A DNA stretch of 10,003 bases from contig JAVVXB010000043.1 of assembly GCA_036651815.1 (NCBI GenBank), positions 1 through 10,003 on the forward strand. The letters are read 5' to 3'. This DNA is from JAVVXB01 sp036651815 (GTDB lineage Bacteria; Bacillota; Clostridia; Christensenellales; CAG-138). Under the pieces are notes generated by a model. The model searched no databases. It saw only the letters and a list, made by a program, of their open reading frames with translations, and was not told the origin of the DNA. Numbering within the stretch: position 1 is the stretch's first letter; each line of letters opens with the position of its first letter. Shown piece by piece: positions 5,413 through 10,003 of this stretch. The position numbers were made by a program, and so were the translations under genes.

Positions 5413-7488
5413 TCAGTGCCGCCGGTGTGGGCGTCGCTTTGGACGGCGTTGCCGAAGGAGCAAAAGCCCCATAAACATGGCAAGAACGGATAGTAAAATG
5501 CCGAGCCACAGCAAAGATTCGTAGCTATTGAGGGCCATTGCTTTATTATCTGCTTGTGGAATACGAGCTGAGGCGGGACGCACATTGCCGCTTTTGAGCG
5601 TGAATGTGTTGGGATAGATGCCAGAACCCGTACGGTTCACCTTCAGAGAATAAGCTTCGCCGGTTGCGGCAGTGACGGTCACCTCATAAGCGCTTTCGCC
5701 CCGGTTTTTCGCGGGTAAAATCTCGCAACCCGCGGTTTCAAAATCAAGCGGTTCATCCTGTCCGCCGCCCGAAAGATGAATGATGAAGGTCTCACCGTTG
5801 CATGAAGCATCGTTCCAACCATCCACGGAGAGTATTGGCTGTGAACTTTTGCTTGCGGTGCCGTGAACCGTCTGCGGCGTGCCGCTGTTAAAATTTGCAT
5901 CCCCTGCCTTGGAAACGGACAGACAATACTGACTGCCGCTGGTAGCTGTGATGGTGACGGTATAGATGTCTGTTTCACCGCTTTTCAGCACGGCATGGCA
6001 GCCTGAGAGCGTTGTGAGGGAGGTTGCGCCTGTGCCATTGCCACCGGTGAGCCGAATATCAAAGGAACTGTCTACAGGGGCATTGACGTTCCAATTGTCA
6101 ATGCTGAGCTTCCTTTGCGGCGCTTTGTTGGAAGTACCGGTTAACTTGGACGATGTTACCCCAGCAAAGCAGTCGGTGCCATCGATAAATGCCGTCATGG
6201 AATAGGGGCCGACAGAATTGACCGTAACCACAAAGGTGGTCGAAACCTTTCCAGTCTGAGGGGAAACGGAACAGCCGACCGTGGCAAAACGAATTTCACC
6301 GTCAGTCATGCCGCCGGTTACATGAATAGGGAAGGAGTCGGAGACATTCTTTGCGCTGGCCCAGCCGGTAACCGAGAGCGCGGATTGATACGCAAGCTTT
6401 GCAATACCGCATGTCGAAGCCGAGATATTGCTGTACCCATAGTTGCCGGGTCGGTTGGCAGTTACGGAATAAGGACCAACGGAATTGATCTTTACTTCAT
6501 ATTCGGATCCGGTAATTTTATTGATAATGCAGCCCGATGCGTTGATGGTTAACGCTTCACCGGAACTCCCCCCAGCAATATGCACAGTAAACGAATCGCC
6601 GTAGCGCTTTGCACTTTCCCATCCCGTAATTTCAAGCGGAGCTTGGCTGGATTTGTTGGAAGTACCGCACTGTCGGGTGGAATACCCATCACGGTAATTC
6701 TGATTGCCGGACATGATCGCAGTCAACTCGTATGGACCAACCCGAGTGACCGTCACAGCGAAGACATCACCCGCCAACCCAGTTGCGGGGCTGACGGAAC
6801 AACCATCGCAGGAAAAACTGATGGCACCGCCGACCGTGCCGCCGCCGACCACGATATTGAACGTATGATAATAATCACGTGCGCCGCCCCAACCGGTGAT
6901 GAACAGCGGCGACTGATCGGCCTTGCCGGCCATTCCCTTCCGGGTTTCAGACTGTACGCCATCCGCACCGTTACCCGCCATGATGGCAGTAACCGAATAG
7001 GCCCCCGCACCGGTTATGGTGACCTTGTAGCTGGTATCAGTAGTGCCGGAAGAAGGGGTTACGGTACAGTTGCTGGAAGCAAACTGAATCTGGCTAGCAG
7101 GAGATCCGCTGGAAACGGTGATATGAAAGCTGTCAAGATAGTTTTTCGCACCCTGCCAGTTGTGTATAAAAATGGATTTCTGTTTGCTTATTGCGTTGTA
7201 TTCAGAGGATACCGGCTCGTTTTCGGATGCCAATAAACAGGCATCCGATTCACCGCCTTTTGATGGCTGAGTATCAATAGAATGGACGGTTTTTGCGGGA
7301 TAGAAAACCTGCGCGTTCGCGTGCGCGGGCATGAGCAAATATACAAGCACAAATACGCCCAATAGGATAGGCAGATGGTGAGTTAACAAAATTCGCATTT
7401 GGCCATTGCAACAAAAAAGACGAACACGGCGGTTGCCTTGATCGGAAAACGGATTACCTGCATACACGTGCCGCGATGCTTGCGCCAT
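5413..7488 (-). CDS. Cell-surface protein with six Ig-like repeats and C-terminal anchor
   Basis: This is a 691-residue predicted secreted and anchored protein. The start at 7488 is chosen because AGAAGGAA (7493-7500 on the minus strand) sits just upstream; a longer frame from 7539 has no SD. A basic N-region precedes a hydrophobic segment (LPILLGVFVLVYLLMPAHANA, residues 39-59), a likely signal peptide cut after AHANA. Six tandem repeats of 86-95 residues cover about residues 104-645. Their shared pattern is L-x-I-T-G-W, D-S-F-x-I-x-V-x-G-G, G-C-S-V, Y-x-V-T-V, V-G-P-Y-S-x-T-A and a closing K-x-x-Q. Repeat 5 has KAGDANFN, as in Clostridial Ig-like surface domains. Each repeat has a Cys in the same place. 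The end has IPQADN (643-648), a hydrophobic helix (655-678) and RQRRPKRRPHRRH, a layout like a sortase signal but without LPxTG. The function, perhaps adhesion or cell-wall structure, is unknown. Confidence 0.85.
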   Translation of the reverse strand: MAQASRHVYAGNPFSDQGNRRVRLFCCNGQMRILLTHHLPILLGVFVLVYLLMPAHANAQVFYPAKTVHSIDTQPSKGGESDACLLASENEPVSSEYNAISKQKSIFIHNWQGAKNYLDSFHITVSSGSPASQIQFASSNCTVTPSSGTTDTSYKVTITGAGAYSVTAIMAGNGADGVQSETRKGMAGKADQSPLFITGWGGARDYYHTFNIVVGGGTVGGAISFSCDGCSVSPATGLAGDVFAVTVTRVGPYELTAIMSGNQNYRDGYSTRQCGTSNKSSQAPLEITGWESAKRYGDSFTVHIAGGSSGEALTINASGCIINKITGSEYEVKINSVGPYSVTANRPGNYGYSNISASTCGIAKLAYQSALSVTGWASAKNVSDSFPIHVTGGMTDGEIRFATVGCSVSPQTGKVSTTFVVTVNSVGPYSMTAFIDGTDCFAGVTSSKLTGTSNKAPQRKLSIDNWNVNAPVDSSFDIRLTGGNGTGATSLTTLSGCHAVLKSGETDIYTVTITATSGSQYCLSVSKAGDANFNSGTPQTVHGTASKSSQPILSVDGWNDASCNGETFIIHLSGGGQDEPLDFETAGCEILPAKNRGESAYEVTVTAATGEAYSLKVNRTGSGIYPNTFTLKSGNVRPASARIPQADNKAMALNSYESLLWLGILLSVLAMFMGLLLLRQRRPKRRPHRRH
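5554..7179 (-). repeat. Six tandem protein-coding repeats (Ig-like domains)
   Basis: The repeats begin at nucleotides 7179, 6912, 6642, 6384, 6114 and 5838 (minus-strand order). Each encodes about 86-95 residues. Repeats 1-4 are closest to one another, sharing GW-x-x-A, VGPYS (GAGAYS in repeat 1) and GC or NC motifs. Repeats 5 and 6 are more diverged, with NWN/GWN and ATSG/ATGEAY in place of VGPY. The divergence shows old duplication rather than recent slippage. Confidence 0.8.
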
Positions 7489-7551
7489 AGCGTTCCTTCT
7501 GGCTGTTGCGTGATCGTTAACTGGCAGCCCTAAAAACATGAACCGTCAATG

Positions 7552-7589
7552 ATGAACACTTTGTATAAGAATGTACACAACATGTTCAT
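7552..7589 (-). repeat. Inverted repeat in the surface-protein leader
   Basis: ATGAACA (7552-7558) and TGTTCAT (7583-7589) are perfect 7-bp arms 24 nt apart, with the palindrome TGTACA (7572-7577) between them. It lies in the 5' untranslated region inferred for the minus-strand surface-protein gene, downstream of its candidate promoter. It could be an operator or an RNA stem. Confidence 0.35.
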
Positions 7590-7602
7590 AATACCTTCAT
7601 AT

Positions 7603-7631
7603 ATACTAACCCGTACAATATAACAAGTCAA
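7603..7631 (-). promoter_or_regulatory. Candidate promoter of the surface-protein gene
   Basis: On the minus strand TTGACT (7626-7631) and TAGTAT (7603-7608) are separated by 17 bp. The -35 matches consensus at 5 of 6 positions and the -10 at 4 of 6. The start would be near 7596, leaving a leader of about 108 nt before the ATG at 7488. Confidence 0.5.
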
Positions 7632-7638
7632 GCAAAAA

Positions 7639-7653
7639 ACTACAAATTGTAGT
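7639..7653. promoter_or_regulatory. 15-bp palindrome upstream of the surface-protein promoter
   Basis: ACTACAA-A-TTGTAGT is a perfect dyad with 7-bp arms around one base. It sits 7 bp upstream of the -35 box of the minus-strand promoter, near position -50, a usual place for an activator or regulator dimer. The binding protein is not known. Confidence 0.4.
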
Positions 7654-7871
7654 GTATTAAGACATAATAATTCACAAAATATGGTGCTTGGCAGGCAAAT
7701 GCATGTACCTTTCGACAGAAAGTGCCAAACAACGGGGAAAGCATGCCTATACCTCAGATATGGTGGCAATGTAGCAACGACTGATACAATCTGTGGTATT
7801 ACCCAGAAATTAGAAATTTTGAAACGCAGAATCCTGCAAAAGGGCCGATGCTTCTATGCATAAAACGATTG
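7654..7871. other. Gene-free stretch between divergent promoters, with a bulged hairpin
   Basis: No convincing gene lies here. The best structure is at 7688-7728: TTGGCA (7688-7693) pairs with TGCCAA (7723-7728), and directly inside on the 3' side CTTTC-GACA-GAAAG (7709-7722) forms a hairpin. Together they make an 11-bp stem with one 15-nt bulge (7694-7708) that contains the palindrome ATGCAT. A 60-codon open frame from 7681 has no SD and no protein-like features. Confidence 0.4.
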
Positions 7872-7900
7872 TTTACACATGTAACACAGCATGCTACAAT
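7872..7900 (+). promoter_or_regulatory. Extended -10 promoter of tupABC
   Basis: TTTACA (7872-7877) and TACAAT (7895-7900) are each one base from consensus and separated by exactly 17 bp. TGC directly before the -10 gives an extended -10 element. Transcription would begin near 7907. A dyad TTACA-CA-TGTAA (7873-7884) overlaps the -35 box and could be a repressor site. Confidence 0.75.
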
Positions 7901-7923
7901 GACGAATATTGACTCCGACGGCA

Positions 7924-7935
7924 TATCAATTGATA
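7924..7935. promoter_or_regulatory. Perfect 12-bp palindrome at the start of the tup transcript
   Basis: TATCAATTGATA is a perfect palindrome about 18-29 bases downstream of the expected start of tup transcription. A dimeric repressor bound here would block elongation or initiation. It is AT-rich, so chance occurrence is possible. Confidence 0.4.
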
Positions 7936-7955
7936 CAATGTACATAGATGGGTAT

Positions 7956-8038
7956 GCTGCGGCGCACGGAGACGCAAGAATGTATCCGTGACAAGGGTGA
8001 AGCAGCGAAAGCGTTTCACCTCCCTTATTGGAAAGGAG
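7956..8038 (+). promoter_or_regulatory. Structured tup leader RNA, possible riboswitch or translation control element
   Basis: Three helices can be drawn. GCTGC (7956-7960) can pair with GCAGC (8002-8006), enclosing the hairpin CACGGA/TCCGTG (7965-7970 with 7985-7990). A second hairpin, GGTGAA/TTCACC (7996-8001 with 8015-8020), caps with a GAAA tetraloop and uses the same GCAGC bases, so it excludes the first helix. Its 3' flank CTCC (8020-8023) is complementary to GGAG of the ribosome binding site (8035-8038). The layout therefore allows two mutually exclusive folds with the SD open or closed. It does not match a class I can name; a molybdenum/tungsten-cofactor (Moco/Tuco) RNA is one hypothesis, given the genes downstream. 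Confidence 0.45.
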
Positions 8039-8050
8039 AAAATACAAGCA

Positions 8051-8872
8051 ATGAACAAAAGAATCTACGCGTGGCTATGCATTTTGGGTACACTATCAGC
8101 GGTTGCCTGTGCAAAACCAACGAACACATCAATTCGGCTGTCTACGACCACTTCTGTAAACGATTCTGGTTTGCTGCCATATCTACAGCCCACGTTTGAA
8201 AAGGATACGGGATATCAACTGGAGATTACCTCTGCGGGAACGGGGGCAGCCATTAAAAAAGGTGAAACTGGGGATGCGGATTGTCTACTGGTGCATGCAA
8301 AAGCATCCGAGGTGGACTTTATCAAGGCAGGGTACGGGGTGGAACGCATTCCGTTCATGTACAATTATTTTGTGCTGGTCGGTCCGCGGGACGATCCCGC
8401 TGGGGTAGTAAACTGTGCCACCGCAGTGGAGGCATTTCAAAAGATAGCCCAAACGAAGAGCGTTTTCATTTCCCGGGGCGATGACTCCGGCACACATAAA
8501 GCTGAAGGTAAGATTTGGACGGCGGCGGAACTTGCGCCCGATCCCGCTGTGGATGCGTGGTATGTCAGCGCTGGCGCGGGCATGGGCGCATGCATCACCA
8601 TGGCTAGTGAACGGCAGGCGTATGTACTCACGGATAAAGCGACCTATCTTGCTCACGGTCAGAAGGATACGCTCGAACTCTTGTTGGAAGAATCGGACGA
8701 AATGAAAAATACCTATTCTTTGATTGCAGTAAACCCGGTTAAATGGCCGGATACGAATGTGGCTGGAGCAAACGCATTCATTCAATGGATGCTGAGCGAT
8801 AAGGCCGCCAAGCTCATTGCCGAATATGGCGTTGCGGAATATGGGGAATCGCTGTTTTTTCTGGGGAATTGA
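8051..8872 (+). CDS. tupA: Tungstate ABC transporter substrate-binding lipoprotein TupA
   Basis: This 273-residue lipoprotein captures tungstate outside the cell and hands it to TupBC. ATG 8051 follows AAAGGAG (8032-8038) with a rather long 12-nt gap; the longer in-frame GTG at 7988 lies inside the structured leader and lacks an SD. The signal peptide ends in LSAVAC, with Cys20 the lipidated residue; Ala at -3 is a tolerated variant of the lipobox. The tungstate signature TTTS is at residues 32-35. The family motifs TSAGTGAAIKKGETGDADCLLVHA (60-83), YNYFVLVGPRDDPAGV (104-119), SRGDDSGTH (141-149) and SAGAGMGACITMASERQAYVLTD (173-195) are all present. TTTS and GDDSGTH separate TupA from ModA and WtpA molybdate-type binders. 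Tungstate is used by aldehyde oxidoreductases and some formate dehydrogenases in anaerobes. Confidence 0.93.
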   Translation: MNKRIYAWLCILGTLSAVACAKPTNTSIRLSTTTSVNDSGLLPYLQPTFEKDTGYQLEITSAGTGAAIKKGETGDADCLLVHAKASEVDFIKAGYGVERIPFMYNYFVLVGPRDDPAGVVNCATAVEAFQKIAQTKSVFISRGDDSGTHKAEGKIWTAAELAPDPAVDAWYVSAGAGMGACITMASERQAYVLTDKATYLAHGQKDTLELLLEESDEMKNTYSLIAVNPVKWPDTNVAGANAFIQWMLSDKAAKLIAEYGVAEYGESLFFLGN

Positions 8873-9552
8873 TGCAGACATTTTTCCAAACGCTCCAACA
8901 GCTCTTTGTCCCGGACAGTGAGCTGCTGCAAATTGTTGGTGTGACGCTGCGCATGTCGATACTCAGCACGCTGATTTCCTTTGTGTTGGGGGGCATGCTT
9001 GGTGTTGCTGTGGGCAGCCACGTATTCCGTGGCAAACGGTTGATTTTGAACATCACGAGTACGCTGATGGCGCTCCCGCCAGTGCTGGCGGGACTAGTGG
9101 TGTTTTTTCTATTATCGCGTTCCGGTCCGCTTGGAGAATACCGGTTGTTGTATAGTGTGGCGGCTATGGTGCTGGCACAGGTTCTGCTGATTACGCCCAT
9201 TGTACTCAATTTGACCGCTATCGCCATCGAGGAAAAAAGGCGCGCAATGGGCGAAACGATGGACGGCATGGGCTTTTCGCAGGGAAAACAGCTGCTGTAT
9301 TTGCTGCATGAGTCGCGTTCGCAGCTCTTTGCAATTTTGTTTCTCGGGTTTGGCAGAGCCATTTCGGAGGTAGGGGCTGCACAGATTGTGGGTGGCAACG
9401 TTCAATACAAAACCCGTGTGATGACCACAGCCATCGTGCTGGAAACCAACAAAGGAAATTTCGAGCTGGCGCTGGCACTGGGCGCGTTACTGCTGCTTAT
9501 TGCTCTGATCATCAATCTGCTGGCGGGCTGTCTGCGGAGGACACATTCGTGA
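8872..9552 (+). CDS. tupB: Tungstate ABC transporter permease TupB
   Basis: This 226-residue integral membrane protein is the channel of the tungstate importer. ATG 8872 overlaps the tupA stop by one base (TGATG), with GGGGA just upstream, so translation is coupled. Several hydrophobic segments are visible: LRMSILSTLISFVLGGMLGVAVG (about 26-48), ITSTLMALPPVLAGLVVFFLL, VAAMVLAQVLLITPIVLNLTAIA and LALALGALLLLIALIINLLAG (about 198-218). The cytoplasmic loop ETMDGMGFSQGKQLLYLLHESRSQLFAILFLGFGRAISEVGAAQIVGGN holds the EAA-type coupling motif of BPD permeases, which contacts the ATPase. The conserved GRAISEVGAA is typical of TupB. Length is normal for the family. Confidence 0.92.
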   Translation: MQTFFQTLQQLFVPDSELLQIVGVTLRMSILSTLISFVLGGMLGVAVGSHVFRGKRLILNITSTLMALPPVLAGLVVFFLLSRSGPLGEYRLLYSVAAMVLAQVLLITPIVLNLTAIAIEEKRRAMGETMDGMGFSQGKQLLYLLHESRSQLFAILFLGFGRAISEVGAAQIVGGNVQYKTRVMTTAIVLETNKGNFELALALGALLLLIALIINLLAGCLRRTHS

Positions 9553-10003
9553 TCCGCCTTGTGGAGATACAAAAGAAATATGGCGACAGAATGGTGCTGG
9601 ATATTCCCGCACTGTCATTTGTGCCGGGAGGACGGTATGCACTACTGGGACCAAACGGCAGCGGAAAAAGTACGTTGTTGCGCATAATATCGGGCGTGAT
9701 TCGGCCCGATGTGGGCATGGTGACGTGCGATGTGCCGGACAAGGAGATTGGATATCTGCCACAGACGCCGTATGCATTTGATCTTTCCGTGCTCAAAAAC
9801 GTGATGGTGGCGGCGGATCAGGTCCGGACAGCAAAACAAAGTGCGCTTGCGGCGCTCCGGTGCGTGGGAATGGAAGCGTTGGCTGATTTGCGCGGCAATC
9901 GGTTGTCGGGTGGGGAAACGCAGCGAATGGCACTGGCGCGGATGATGGTGAAACGGCATAGTGTGTTGTTGCTGGACGAGCCAACGAGTGCGGTGGATAT
10001 CCG
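9549..10003 (+). CDS. tupC: Tungstate ABC transporter ATPase TupC (3' end outside window)
   Basis: The first 151 residues of an ABC ATPase that powers tungstate import through TupB. GTG 9549 overlaps the tupB stop by four bases (GTGA), with GGAGG (9536-9540) 8 nt upstream. Visible motifs in order are Walker A GPNGSGKST (34-42), the Q-loop Gln in YLPQTPYAF (69-77), the ABC signature LSGGE (119-123) and Walker B VLLLDEP (139-145), with TSAVD as the D-loop. The reading frame continues past the window edge. Protein start and operon position support tupC rather than an unrelated ATPase. Confidence 0.92.
   Translation, partial: MIRLVEIQKKYGDRMVLDIPALSFVPGGRYALLGPNGSGKSTLLRIISGVIRPDVGMVTCDVPDKEIGYLPQTPYAFDLSVLKNVMVAADQVRTAKQSALAALRCVGMEALADLRGNRLSGGETQRMALARMMVKRHSVLLLDEPTSAVDI

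Noticed and set aside
6580..7236. 218-codon plus-strand open frame opposite the surface protein.
   Set aside because: It is the complement of the repeat-coding gene, has no SD, and its sequence shows no domain. The minus-strand gene has signal peptide, repeats and anchor.
8285..8881. 198-codon minus-strand open frame opposite tupA.
   Set aside because: Shadow of tupA, which has all family motifs and a lipoprotein signal.
1..10003. CRISPR array, tRNA or rRNA genes, insertion sequences.
   Set aside because: No regularly spaced direct repeats, no tRNA or rRNA signatures and no transposase reading frame were found on either strand.

Overview
The window looks like chromosomal DNA of an anaerobic, low-to-mid-GC Firmicute, probably a Clostridia-type organism. 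I infer this from strong GGAGG-type ribosome binding sites, frequent TTG/GTG starts, sigma-A-type promoters, a Firmicutes integrative-element module, a Clostridia-style repeat surface protein and a tungstate transporter. No species can be named from sequence alone.

Left part (1-3256): an accessory and partly decayed region. It opens with the 3' end of a VanZ-like gene and a terminator. A remnant of a conjugative or mobilizable element follows: a frameshifted sigma-factor-like gene, an intact sigma-70-like regulator and a mobC relaxosome gene. The relaxase that should come next is absent. In its place are about 180 bp of nested inverted repeats (possible oriT remnant) running straight into the end of a GNAT acetyltransferase gene on the minus strand. 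Next is an ECF sigma factor whose frame is broken by what reads as one missing base, followed immediately by a short, possibly truncated membrane protein in the usual anti-sigma position.

Middle part (3257-5400): housekeeping genes for ribosome and RNA function. rsfS (ribosome silencing factor) has its own clear promoter. After it come a long hairpin and an unrecognised 57-codon ORF, then a RluA/RluD-family pseudouridine synthase. A bidirectional terminator separates this block from the next gene, which is convergent.

Right part (5401-10003): a 691-residue cell-surface protein on the minus strand has a signal peptide, six Ig-like repeats of 86-95 residues, a C-terminal membrane anchor and an Arg-rich tail. 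It is transcribed divergently from tupABC, the tungstate ABC transporter: lipoprotein TupA, permease TupB and ATPase TupC, the last cut by the window edge. The tup genes overlap by 1 and 4 bases. They follow a strong extended -10 promoter and a structured leader of about 145 nt that may be a regulatory RNA. The roughly 240 bp between the divergent promoters holds further dyad and hairpin sequences and no convincing gene.

The most interesting signals are the structured tup leader with its palindromes, the repeat surface protein with a non-standard sorting-like C terminus and a cysteine in every repeat, and the decayed mobilization and sigma/anti-sigma modules.
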